DNA of 64,000 bases from Syngnathus acus. Lineage: Eukaryota > Chordata > Actinopteri > Syngnathiformes > Syngnathidae. The stretch covers positions 4,188,631 to 4,252,630 of the forward strand of contig NC_051108.1 of NCBI RefSeq assembly GCF_901709675.1, in the 5' to 3' direction. This document shows, piece after piece, positions 32,901-43,492 of the stretch (the first letter of the stretch is position 1; every line of letters begins with the position of its first letter). Both the position numbers and the translations under genes were made by a program. The notes under the pieces are model-generated. The model saw only the letters and a list, made by a program, of their open reading frames with translations. It did no database searches and had not been told where the DNA came from.

Positions 32901-35894
32901 TGTTTTTTTTTAATGATTATTCGATTAATCGATGGAATAATCGATTCTAAAAAATTTCTATGGCGATCATGGCTCTTGTTTAGAAATGAGGTTAATAATG
33001 ATGTCATTGTGGTCCAGTGTAAATATAGCGTGTACTGTATTTTCCGGACTATAAGGCGCACCTTCAATGAATGGCCCATTTTAAAACTTTGCACCATTAA
33101 TGCATCATGTCAGATTTTTAATCCAAATCAAATCATTCTCCATTTTACCTTTTTTATTTCAACTTCAGATGCAACAAATTACTTTATAATCACAAAATAA
33201 TGAACCATAGTCTTTTTGATTCACGATTCATAGTCTTCAGCAGGCCACATATGATTGATTTCATGACACAATCCTTCAGGCCAGTTTAAATTTAGGAATT
33301 TGGTCCATATATAAGGCGCACCGGACTATAAGGCGCACTGTCGGGTGTTGAGAAAATTTTAGGGTTTTTGGGTGCGCCTTATAGTCCGGAAAATACGGTA
33401 ATACTCATAACAAATTCAGGAAGTAAAAATAAAATGAATACCCAAATTTTAAATCTACTGTAAATTTTAGCCCTGAAATAACTGAGAATTAATTCAAGAC
33501 TCCAGCTTTTTTTTTTTTGCTTTTTTTCACAAAAGCTGTCTATCACTTTGAATTATGCAGCTCACTTGCTCCCTCCAGTCTCTCGTTAGCCAGCGACTGC
33601 GGACCACCATCAAGTTAAATAATTTCTGCAACAATAGTATCCATCGACCCACTTTCTCCCCCGCCTGGCCGGGTGTCATCCCACTATGCGAGTGTGTCAT
33701 CCAAGAGTCGAGCAATGTAACAACTGCATCTTTTCAGACAAACGTCTCCATCCGACTTGGGTCAGGAGGCTATTAAAAGACGCAAGAGAAATAGAACGCG
33801 CTACTGTTTAAGAGGTCTCTTCATTAAAAAATGCAATGACAGCAAGCTGACAGAAATCCACAATTAGTTTTTGTATTGGCCAATGGTGGCACATTATGCC
33901 CATTGCCGCTCAAGCATACTCTTCTTGACCATTTACAACAGCTGAATGCCAAAAGCTCAATCGGCCCAATTCGAATCCTGCCAGCATCATTAGAATCTGC
34001 ATAGATTCAACAGTGACCCAAAGTCAATGCAGTGCATTGTGGGTGTCAGGAGATAATGAATAGGCAAAAGGTCCTATTCGGATTTGCCATGAAAGGAACA
34101 ATAATGGTGGCAACTGTGCACCATTGTTACTGGACAGCTTCTTCCATCATCTGTGGAAATACAAATACGCTGTCACATGATCCAGAGCTGTTATTATCCG
34201 CAGAGAACTGATGCAGCCGTCGCATGTAATCATGGCTTCACATGAGCCTTGGACTGGAAATGATGCCTCATTTCACTTGGAATTATTTTTTGGATTTGGA
34301 GCAAGTCTGTAAACAGTATTTAAGGAAACAATTAAGGGAGGGAAGCTCATTATTTTGTGGCTTTGATTGTCACTTGTTTACTGTTACATAGTGATGGGAA
34401 GATTCAAATTTGCTTCATGAACCAGTTGTTTTATTTTTTGACTCCGGGGTTTAAAAGAGGTTTAAGAAATGACAAGTCAGTATGCAGTTTTAAACAAAGT
34501 GCCAAATACAAGTGGTTCATGAAACAAATTTGAAGCTTCATTTTCCCATCGCTACTGTTACATGAAGTTTTTTTTTTTCTGCCTGTTACTAGAACTCAAG
34601 AGCAGCAACGGACTACTTAAAGTTCATCCCAGAGAAGCAATACCTGACAGACAATTTCAAAGACTTAGAGGTAAGGCTGCACAATTTTTTCTTTTTTTTG
34701 TGCTTATTTATTAAAAGACAAAAGTTGATATTCAGATGTTACATGGTTTCCCTCTGGTGCCATCAGGAATCACAACGGCAAAAAGAGGTGGTCGAGCAGT
34801 GCTACACTAAACACAAAGAAATCGTCTGGGACCTGCAGCACCAGCTTGATGAGTCGAAACGTAAAATCCATGAGTGCAGGGTAGGATACACACGATTTAC
34901 TAAAATTTGCGTTGCAGAAAGTCAAAAGTTGCTTGTGGTGTGCAGCCTTTTCTTACAACGTCATCCTGTCTTTCAGGAGGAGAAATTAGACGCCACTACC
35001 AGAAGTATGAAACTTGCTGTTCTGGCTTCCTCTATGAAGAGCCCCAGTGCATTTTTTAACAGCTCTGTGAGATCCGATACACTGTGTGAGTTTGTATTTT
35101 TGATATTAACAAAGAAAAAAAATTTTTTAATTCACTTTTATTACTTTACAATCCCATATCAAAGGCATAACAAATGTATTTTTTTTGTTCTATTATTTTA
35201 TTTATTATTATTTATATATGTTTTTTATACTTTATTATTTTATTTAGTTAGTATTTTTATTTATTTATTTTATTTATTTTATAATCTTATGTGACACATA
35301 CCCAAGGCTAAAGATCAAATCAATACGTATTGTTTTCAAATTTCTCGCAGACATCATTTCTACTGGACTTTCAGGAATTATCGTATACTTGTAGAAGAAT
35401 GTCATTTGATACAAAATCTTTGACGTGTTATTTGTCCGAGAACATTTATGCCAGATTGAAAATGGACATCAAATACATAAGCATACCAGGAAATGCACGT
35501 GTAGCTATCGAATCTGAAAAGGTGTACATATTTTTGCTTAAATTTCAGGAGGGACATAAAATAACCTCTTACCTTTAGAGGTGAACTGAGATTGACCTTT
35601 TCTAAAGCTTTCAAGCCGTTCAATGTTTCAGCAGCTGCTTTTTCCACAAGTGTACAAAAAGTAAAAATACATGTATCCTCACAATTCCTGTAAAATTGTT
35701 TCCGACACTCCTGTTTTTTTTTGTTTTTTTTTTAAATCCATTCAGATGGAAAACAAAAACATCCTAAACATTCAAGACCCACTGTTGTAAAATAATTTGA
35801 ATTTTTTTTCCCCCCAGCTCCACACAAACGCCTGACCACTTCCGACTTGGACGACTCCGCAGTCAACATGGCCAAATTCCTCACAGATCTTTGA
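20947..35894 (+). CDS. cep128: Centrosomal protein of 128 kDa, complete coding region
   Basis: CEP128 is a coiled-coil protein of the centriole subdistal appendages that helps anchor microtubules and supports cilium signalling. Twenty-four in-frame exons: 20947-21105, 21371-21457, 21704-21833, 21993-22111, 22260-22351, 23070-23142, 23860-23940, 24018-24092, 24236-24362, 25063-25202, 25316-25387, 25502-25687, 27133-27321, 27399-27857, 28383-28544, 29710-29853, 29998-30054, 30180-30372, 32109-32158, 32802-32825, 34593-34670, 34767-34880, 34977-35085 and 35818-35894. Total is 998 residues (human 1,094). Diagnostic blocks are LTKVDQMLGQYREN, LHQSLRDLRCDQQRL, RKKDEEMRSLQDRVLDLEM and FIPEKQYLTDNFKDLE. 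Most of the chain is Glu/Gln/Arg/Leu-rich heptad coiled coil. It ends in a Ser-rich tail closing AKFLTDL, which differs from the human tail. The start is the first ATG of an open reading frame whose opening resembles human. Head-to-head with tshr as in human. Confidence 0.95.
25898..26102. mobile_element. Small hAT-like MITE (family C) in cep128 intron 12
   Basis: The ends TAGTGAAAACGAAGCTTC and GAAGCTTCATTTTCTCATCACTA are inverted. Subterminal CATGAACCAGTTGTATTTT and its complement pair with each other. I found no clear 8-bp duplication, so assignment rests on similarity to the copy at 34389. Confidence 0.6.
28641..28930. mobile_element. ACCGTATTTTCC-type MITE, copy 3 (cep128 intron 15)
   Basis: TIRs and TA flanks as in the family. 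The interior holds two tandem GCGCACCTTCAATGAATGGC blocks and the segment GGACACGCCTGCTGTAGTGG that defines one subfamily. Confidence 0.85.
28935..29180. mobile_element. Degraded family A hAT MITE (cep128 intron 15)
   Basis: The right half matches the family A element (AAAATGATGTGGCGGGCCGTATCTGG). The left end is eroded and the terminal TTTGATACCTGTG is mutated. No target duplication is recognisable. Confidence 0.55.
31228..31506. mobile_element. ACCGTATTTTCC-type MITE, copy 4 (cep128 intron 18)
   Basis: Same TIRs with TA edges. The interior carries the GGACACGCCTGCTGTAGTGG subfamily segment plus a GCCGGCCGG-containing part. Confidence 0.85.
33033..33400. mobile_element. ACCGTATTTTCC-type MITE, copy 5 (cep128 intron 20)
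   Basis: The left end is slightly mutated (TACTGTATTTTCC) and the right end is intact with TA. The interior matches copy 1 (13069). Confidence 0.83.
34389..34554. mobile_element. hAT-like MITE (family C) in cep128 intron 20
   Basis: The ends are TAGTGATGGGAAGATTC and its inverted partner finishing CCCATCGCTA. A perfect 8-bp duplication CTGTTACA occurs at 34381-34388 and 34555-34562. The 166-bp element ends only 38 bp before exon 21. Confidence 0.85.
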
Positions 35895-36255
35895 CAGCTC
35901 TACTACAAGTGATTATTTTTTTTACACCCAACTGGTGCTCAACCACAAGAAAGAACTACTCCACTTAAAAGAATCAGCAGTAATCTCCCCCGACTACCTC
36001 AAACGCACAACCACTGATGTCGCCACCCTTCAAAAGGTGCCAATTTACAACTGTAACAAAAAAGGGATTTTAATTTATTTATAGAGTATATCAGACATAT
36101 GCCAATGTGTTCCAAGCTGCCACGGTGTAACACAACAAACATGACTGAAGAGCTCACCTCAGTGCCTTTTGCATTTTTTAAAACAATGTGTCATCTTGAG
36201 AGTATTTTCTTTGTGTCATATATTTGTAAAATAAACACTGAAGTCTTGTTTTTTT
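35895..36255 (+). other. cep128: cep128 3' UTR with poly(A) signal
   Basis: About 350 bp follow the stop. A canonical AATAAA at 36230-36235 is followed within 15 bp by a long T run, fitting a cleavage site near 36255. Confidence 0.65.
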
Positions 36256-37857
36256 TTTTTTTTTATGAACTGTGAAGCTCTTGAAATAAATCCTGATGGG
36301 GCCTAATGTTTGTTTTTCAAGGAACCCCTGGTGCCGATTCATTTCATTTTGTTTGCAAATGATTTGCTTTGCGGCAAGAGACTGCAGCTTCTCTCTTTGA
36401 GAGATATTTATTCATACTTTTTCATTGACTAAATCAAACAAAGAGAAGTACCTTCTTGTGGAGCCTGCTGTGTAAATATTTTTCTGTACAATATCTCTTT
36501 TGAGCCGCATGCACTTTTAGTTTACAATCTTTATGTTGACAGTGTTACAAATAATGTTCCTTATTTTACTGTTGTAGTGTTTTGCTTCATCTTGATGTTC
36601 TGCATATTTTTATAATGTTTTAATGTACATTATAGATCCTGATCTGTATTTTAATGTTGTATGCAGGATGACAACTTCCTTCTTGAAGCTTGAGCTCCAA
36701 CAGCTTCGCAAAAATATTCTTTTTTTTGCAATCTGATAAAAAGCCTGTGAGGGTGGCTAATCTATTTCCCAACAGATTACGTTGATATTTGCACTTTTCT
36801 GAATAAATCACATTTGGTGGGTTTAGCATTTATTTTCCCCCTCGGAGACGGCACTGGCTCCCTAATGTGGTTTTTCATACTTTAACTGCACAGCCAACAA
36901 GGCGCCTGCTTTATTTCACTGTGTTAGGTAGCAAAAACACATTTAAACACACAGATTCATCCTGCTGGTCCCAGCACACTCGTTTTCCCACCCTGTCATT
37001 AGTCCAGCTTTAGTTCAGCTCGTCAGGTGACGGATGAAAATGAATGCATTTGCAGATTTGCAATCCTCTTTACCATAGAGGAAATAATGCTTATTAATAA
37101 AATGAAACAAAAAAAGCTTAAAAAATTGAAATTGGAGAGACATTTTGACAAAATTGATTTATTTCATGAAACAGGCAAATTTTTGTTTTTGGTATTATCA
37201 ATATTTGACAGCCAGTTTTAAAAGGTTGATTTATAATCAGTCCCCTAAAATTTGGATATTCTAGTCACAGCAGCGCTTCCATATGCTCAGTGTCCATTAC
37301 AACAGGTTGTTACATTTTGCATTTTCAAACCCACTGTGCCCCCGTGAAGACACGAGAGGGTTCAAAATAAATCGGGTGCATACTATGCAAACATTCCCAT
37401 AAAGCCAGTCTCATGAATACATTGTCAGGGCTCATTGAATATCTCCTCACTAAAACAGCCATTAAATGCAAATCCCCCAGAACATCCACAGCCCTGTAGC
37501 CAATCACAAAAAGTGTTGTCCACAGCTACTTACCTCCGCCGAGGTGCAAGCCTTCGTCGCCAAGTGCATTCCCATTAGAGCAAACCTATTTGGCTTGTGT
37601 TACAAGCCATTCAATCAGGCAACCATGCTCTGATTTTTCCTTTAAGCCCAGAGGGCTGCAAGTGCATCCAGCCAAAGCCATTCAATAAGTGCAAAGTCTC
37701 AGCATCATTTTCCCCCTGCTTACAAACATAATACATTTGAGTAAAATTGTCGTACAAATATTTTTATTGATGGCCTGTTGTAAAATAAGATGACGTATGC
37801 AGCAGTCACGGGGTGAGAGGTGTCATTTCCATGTTTGATAACCGATGTTGAAAAGCA
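36256..37857. other. Intergenic region between cep128 and the hAT element
   Basis: Non-repetitive AT-rich DNA. The portion at about 37320-37720 is more complex and contains an octamer ATGCAAAT (37466-37473). It could be a conserved noncoding element, but conservation cannot be judged from one sequence. No deiodinase-2 exon was recognised. Confidence 0.4.
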
Positions 37858-38020
37858 GTCATGATTACTGATGTGCATTACAGTTCTTTTAAGTGAACTG
37901 AATTTTTAGAATCAGTTCTCTCAAAAGATTCAGTCAAACGAATCGTTCAACGGAGAACGTGATGTACCAAATTCCTTGTTTGGCATGCTCAAACTTGGCA
38001 AATAAAAATTTTTTGATTTG

Positions 38021-39990
38021 AAAGTGAAAAGTGCCACACCCACCCTCACCTCCTGATTGGCTGTTTAATCTGTGACGTTACACGGACACTCCATTAGGTA
38101 CATCGCCATTTTCAGGTGTACTTAATAACAGGCCAGTTCATTAGGGAAAAATCATGGCCAAAGCTTAACTGAAAGTGAAAAGTGCCACACCCGCCCTCAC
38201 CCCCACCTCCTGATTGGCTGGTTGATCTGTGATGTCACACGGACACTCCATTAGGTACACCGCCATTTCCAAGTGTACCTAATAACAGGCCAATTCATTA
38301 GGGAAAAATCATGGTCAAAGCTTAAATGAAAGTGAAAAGTGCCACACCCGCCCTCACCCCCACTTTCTGATTGGCTGGTTGATCTGTGACGTCACTCGGA
38401 CACTCTATTAGGTACACCGCCATTTTCAAGTGTACCTAATAACAGGCCACTTTATTAGGGAAATATCATGGTCAAAGGTCACAGGTGTCAAGCTCTAGTC
38501 CTCGGGGCCGCGTTCCAATATGTTTTCCAAGTTACCCTCGTTAAGCGCACCTGCGTGAAAAGTTTTAGCTCCTTTCACGTTCTGCAGGAGCTAAAACTTT
38601 TCACGCAGGTGCACTTAACGAGGGAATCACACGGACACTCCATTAGGTACACCGCCATTTTCAAGTGTACCTAATAACGGGACACTTTATTAGGGAAATG
38701 TCATGGTCAAAGATCACAGATGTCAAGCTCTAGTCCTCGGGGCCGCATTCCAACATGTTTTCCAAGATCCCCTCGTTAAGTGCACCTGCGTGAAAAGTTT
38801 TAGCTCCTTTCATGTTCTGCAGGAGCTAAAACTTTTCACGCAGGTGCACTTAACGAGGGAATCACACGGACACTCCATTAGGTACACCGCCATTTTCAAG
38901 TGTACCTAATAACAGGCCACTTTATTAGGGAAATATAATTGTCAAAGGTCACAGGTGTCAAGCTCCAGTCCTCGAAGGGCTGCGTTCCAACATGTTTTCC
39001 AAGTGACCCTCGTTAAGCGCACCTGCGTGAAAAGTTTTAGCTCCTTTCACGTTCTGCAGGAGCTAAAACTTTTCACGCAGGTGCACTTAACGAGGGAATC
39101 ACACGGACACTCCATTAGGTACACCGCCATTTTCAAGTGTACCTAATAACGGGACACTTTATTAGGGAAATATCATGGTCAAAGATCACAGGTGTCAAGC
39201 TCTAGTCCTCGGGGCCGCATTCCAACATGTTTTCCAAGATCCCCTCGTTAAGTGCACCTGCGTGAAAAGTTTTAGCTCCTGCAGAACGTGAAAGGAGCTA
39301 AAACTTTTCACGCAGGTGCGCTTAACGAGGGTAACTTGGAAAACATATTGGAACGCGGCCCCTCGAGGACTGAGGTCGAAACCCCTGGTTTAAGTGAAAA
39401 GTGCCACACCCGCCCTCACCCCCACCTCCTGATTGGCTGGTTGATCTGTGACGTCACACGGACACTCCATTAGGTACACCGCCATTTTCAGGTGTACCTA
39501 ATCACAGGCCAGTTCATTAGGGAAAAATCATGGTCAAAACTTAACTGAAAGTGAAAAGTGCCACACCCGCCCTCACCCCCACTTCCTGATTGGCTGGTTG
39601 ATCTGTGACGTCACTCGGACACTCCATTAGGTACACCGCCATTTTCAAGTGTACCTAATCACAGGCCACTTCATTAGGGAAAAATCCTGGTCAAAGCTTA
39701 ACTGAAAGTGAAAAGTGCCACACCCGCCCTCACCCCCACTTTCTGATTGGCTGGTTGATCTGTGACGTCACTCGGACACTCCATTAGGTACACCGCCCTT
39801 TTCAAGTGTACCTAATAACAGGCCAGTTCATTAGGGAAAAATCATGGCCAAAGCTTAGCTGAAAGTGAAAAGTGCCACACCCGCCCTCACCCCCACCTCC
39901 TGATTGGCTGGTTGATATGTGACGTCACACGGACACTCCATTAGGCACACCACCATTTTCAGGTGTACCTAATAACTTTATGCATTTTTT
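38021..39990 (+). repeat. Two-component satellite array
   Basis: Component 1 is a unit of about 151-157 bp (starts near 38021, 38172, 38329, then 39390 onward), from AAAGTGAAAAGTGCCACACC to a GTGTACCTAATAACAGGCC part. Component 2 is four units of about 235-237 bp (AGCTCTAGTC/AGCTCCAGTC at 38491, 38726, 38961 and 39198). Each begins with a fragment of another MITE (GGTGTCAAGCTC) and contains a hairpin. Small reading frames here only reflect the repeat. Confidence 0.85.
38535..38624. repeat. Long perfect hairpin inside each 236-bp unit
   Basis: Two arms of about 38 bp (CCCTCGTTAAG... and its complement ...CTTAACGAGGG) are separated by about 14 bp. The first unit is given; the same foldback recurs in the next three units to about 39335. 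In the last copy the loop is inverted and the far end of the source MITE is present. Confidence 0.8.
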
Positions 39991-40675
39991 TATAGGTGTC
40001 AAGAATGTGTATTTGACTACTTGCTCTTTATTTTGGGGGACACCAACACATATTACACAACGTAAAACACAGATTTTTATGTTTTCATGCTCAAAAAAAT
40101 AAAAACAAGGAATAAAACAGCAGACAAGTTTTAACATAAATGTTTATTAAAATAATAATAGTAAATTTCAAACCAGCAACCTAATATGAAATTGCAGTAG
40201 ATATATTGAATAACAATATTTAGGTGTGTATATGCATACACGTTATTTAAAAACTACTGTAAGTGTTATGAAATAAAGATTACCCAAAGAGAAGCATAAT
40301 CTCCCCGCTGTTGCATAACGGCGCATCCTTTCATGCAATAAAGTTAGCCGTTAGCTAACGTGCATAAAAGAAGTGGTGTTTCTGTGAGTGGTTCTTTCTT
40401 TCCTTGGCAAATGGTAGATCGACATTCTGGCTTACATAGTTCACGCCAGGAGGGAGACGCAATACGTTTAATGGCTGATCCGTTGATGCACGGGAAGGAA
40501 AGCAGTTCAGCCATTGACTCGTTCGTGAACGGGAAAGTCAGGATTCGTTCCCTCACTGATCCGTTCTCGCGATGAACTGGAAATACAAATCACTCACTCA
40601 CTGACTCGTTCACTCACAGATCCGTTCGGTTAGTAAACAGGAAATTCAATTCACGACTCGTTCGTGAACGGGAAG

Positions 40676-40683
40676 TGACGTCA
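40676..40683 (+). promoter_or_regulatory. CRE within an ETS-CRE composite
   Basis: GGGAAGTGACGTCA ends with the full palindrome TGACGTCA. An ETS-like GGAAGTG overlaps its 5' side. It lies 180 bp inside the right end of the 3.0-kb element. Confidence 0.55.
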
Positions 40684-40873
40684 TTTTCTTCTTCGTTTTG
40701 TTTTACGGCGAGGTGGCACCAGCTTCAATGCGCATTACCGACACCTACTGGTTGAAGTCATATGAACTGAAAAAAGAACTAATCACTTTAGGAAGTGATT
40801 CATTCACTCGTTCACTGAAAAGATTCGGTCTTTTGAACGAATCGTTCACTCACGGGCCAACACTAGTCATGAT

Positions 40874-43492
40874 GACCTCTTGACACTGAGTGGGAGCTTC
40901 ATCACACCTCTTTATGGCCCTCACACTGGGCTTGTGTTGCACCACATGATAGTATGACAACGAAGCTCCATAGCAACTAGACCGTTAACAGTGAATGGAC
41001 TGCGCAGTGTGGTTTAACGCCTTGCAAAGGGAATATTAGAAAGTCCCTGTTGAGCTGGCTGCACTTTGTGATTCTCCAGTGATCACTTCCAATTAGCCTA
41101 TTATATAAATGGCAAACTGCAATATAAAAATAACAAGATAGCCAGACAGACACACGATATATAGTATAAACTCACACGAGTGAGTGAGTGAGTGAGTGAG
41201 TGAGTGAGTGAGTACCTGATCTTTTTTTAATATTAAAAAAAATTCTTACTACACATGGTCATTTTTTATTATTAAAAAAAAAGTCTCACTGTACATGGTC
41301 ATTTTTTATTATTAAAAAGAAAAGCCTTATGAGAGATGATTTTTTTTTTTAAATACAAAAGGCTTTAAAAATGTATTTATAAGGTGGACTTGACACAGGC
41401 TACTTACAATCCAAGTCAGGTATGTATACCCCTAGACTACCAATGATTGGACTAATGATTTTTTCATCAATAACTATTATACATACAAAACGCACTGAAG
41501 CTTGTCAAGGAGTTTGGAAGTTCTCTTCACGCTTCACATTCACTCTAAATTTGAAATGTTCATAACAGTTTAAAGGTGAAACAAATGAATCAAAGTTTCC
41601 TTGCACTCCTTGTTGTCATAGCCTGGGGCAGGATGAGTGAGTAATATGAACTCATAGCCTGAAATGTCACTCTGAAATCCAACAATGAGCTTATTGCAGG
41701 TTAATGACATGAAATGGCATTTGGACAAAAAAATATGAACCATGTGAAAAGACAGCAGGCAAAGCAGGAGCTCACAAGATGTGCACACAAAAGGCCATCC
41801 TGGTGTGGACCCTCCAGTAAATGTTGTCTCGCCCGGTCTCTTTTTCCTCTCTCTGCATGAATGAACAGTGTTTACATTTACATAATCATCTATAGGTAAA
41901 TGATACTACTCAGTTACACATTTCATTTATATGGAAATGCAAGTGCCGTTTGGTCTAAAAGGAATCCATTGAAGTGTTGGAAAGTGGTTGAGAAAATGTG
42001 TTTTGGTGAATAGTCGCTGGCGGAGACGATATCTGCACACCTCTATCTCCCCACTCGAATGACACTATCACAGGCGCACACACAATTGAAAAAGTTTGGG
42101 AACAACATTTTTCTTTTTAATTTCAAGGTTCGGAGTCAGAGGAGCAGAAGACGAGTCAAGTACCAACACAAAAAACATTGAAAGTTGACCGATTTGAAAA
42201 TAAACAAGAACAGTTTAGCGATAAGTAACGGAATGGTAACAAATCAAAAATAATAATAACATCGTAGAAACAATACATGAAATTAGGCTACAACAACAAC
42301 AGAAGAAAATCAAATACAAAATGCTGAGCTGACAAAAAAAAAAAAAGGTGTCACAGTTAGAAACCAAGGAAGAAATTAAACTGAAAGTTAAGGTGCTGGC
42401 AATTCTTCTCCAAACCCAATAGAAGAAAATCATCATCGTCATCATCTCTATTTTATTCCTCTTTTCAGCATTTTTCAATTGATGCTAAAAAATCAATCAA
42501 TCCATATATACCATGAAAATCATCAAAACAGTTATTAGTCCACGGAGTGACAGTTTCAGCACAGTCAAAAATCCACTAAGAAAAACCAAGTGAGTTGTCT
42601 TATTTAATATTTGACCATAAAAAAAAAAATAAAAATCCTTGATCATTTTATCTCCAGGCAGTGCTGGCAAAAGATCTTCACTCTTGCTACAGTTGTGAAT
42701 TCAAACAAAACAAACGTAGAAGAAAAAAAAAACCCAAAAAAAACCAGAACACTAAATACACCAGCAAAGAACATCTGTAATAAAATATCAAATTTGCTTT
42801 TTGGACAAATTCATCAGCGATATACTTAACATAATTTCAGATAATGACTTCAGTATTTCAAAATATGAGGATAAACATGAGATGAAGTGATGTATCACAT
42901 CCTACTGGGTGGTCACAGTGTTTGTGTGCTGCCATCTTTCAACAACCAATGCTTACAATAATGAAGTTTAAAAAATAAATTAAAAAAAGACGTAAATTTT
43001 GCACTTCAACCACGTCCATGAAAGCTACGAATCCTCAAACTGCGTCTTTCCCGCAACCTTGAAATCCCGCCCCGACAACAAATGCCAGCACCAATCACGT
43101 ACACCTCACATGCAAGCTCCCAATGGCCCAAATGACAGTGATTGTATTTTACAAGGTTACAACAGACAAGGTCGGGGGTCATTAGTACTCCGATGGATCA
43201 AACGCACGCACGTAAACCTCCGATTTTTTCGGGGTCCTGTGGATTTCCACGCTTCCGATAGTCTCTGGAACTCCTTTAAAAGATCCACGTGGAGTCCCAG
43301 TTAAAATGTGCATCTCCAGAACTCTTACACTCGTAAGTGTGCTTTATCATGTCAAGTCTTATTTGTTGCTTTTCTTGCGGAAATGTTCCAGTGACTCGGA
43401 AAGAGTTCCAAAGAGATCACAGTTGCCAATATGGTACTGTCAAAATGTTTCTATATTTGTTTCTAACAGTTTGTTGGGAAATGACTTGGATT
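40874..43492 (-). other. nrxn3: Presumed nrxn3 3' UTR and flank
   Basis: This stretch lies directly downstream of the nrxn3 stop on the minus strand. It contains a (GAGT)n repeat at 41170-41214 and tandem blocks with minus-strand AATAAA (TTTATT on +) at about 41260-41320 and 42451, any of which could be a poly(A) signal. No other gene is visible. The end of the transcript is not resolved. Confidence 0.45.
41170..41214 (+). repeat. (GAGT)n microsatellite
   Basis: About ten GAGT tetranucleotide units. Confidence 0.9.

Larger units (their letters stand above)
37866..40865. mobile_element. 3.0-kb non-autonomous hAT-like element carrying a satellite array
   Basis: The left end is TACTGATGTGCATTACAG and the right end (reverse complement) is TAGTGTTGGCCCGTGAGTG. 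Subterminal GAACGAATCGTTCA-type motifs occur on both sides. The 8-mer GTCATGAT flanks it exactly, at 37858-37865 and 40866-40873. The TAGTG-type start resembles the small MITE at 34389. There is no transposase frame. The interior consists of satellite units (38021-39990), an AT-rich part, and a right arm rich in GTTCACTCA-type repeats. The left/right TIR match is partial, so the border call leans on the duplication. Confidence 0.65.

Noticed and set aside
38468-39146. Three similar small proteins in tandem (start MVKGHRCQ / MVKDHRCQ)
   Set aside because: They are translations of the 236-bp satellite unit and its hairpin, with no independent coding evidence.
38021-39990. CRISPR-like regular repeats
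   Set aside because: The units are long, adjacent and near-identical with no unique spacers, and lie in vertebrate DNA. This is a satellite.
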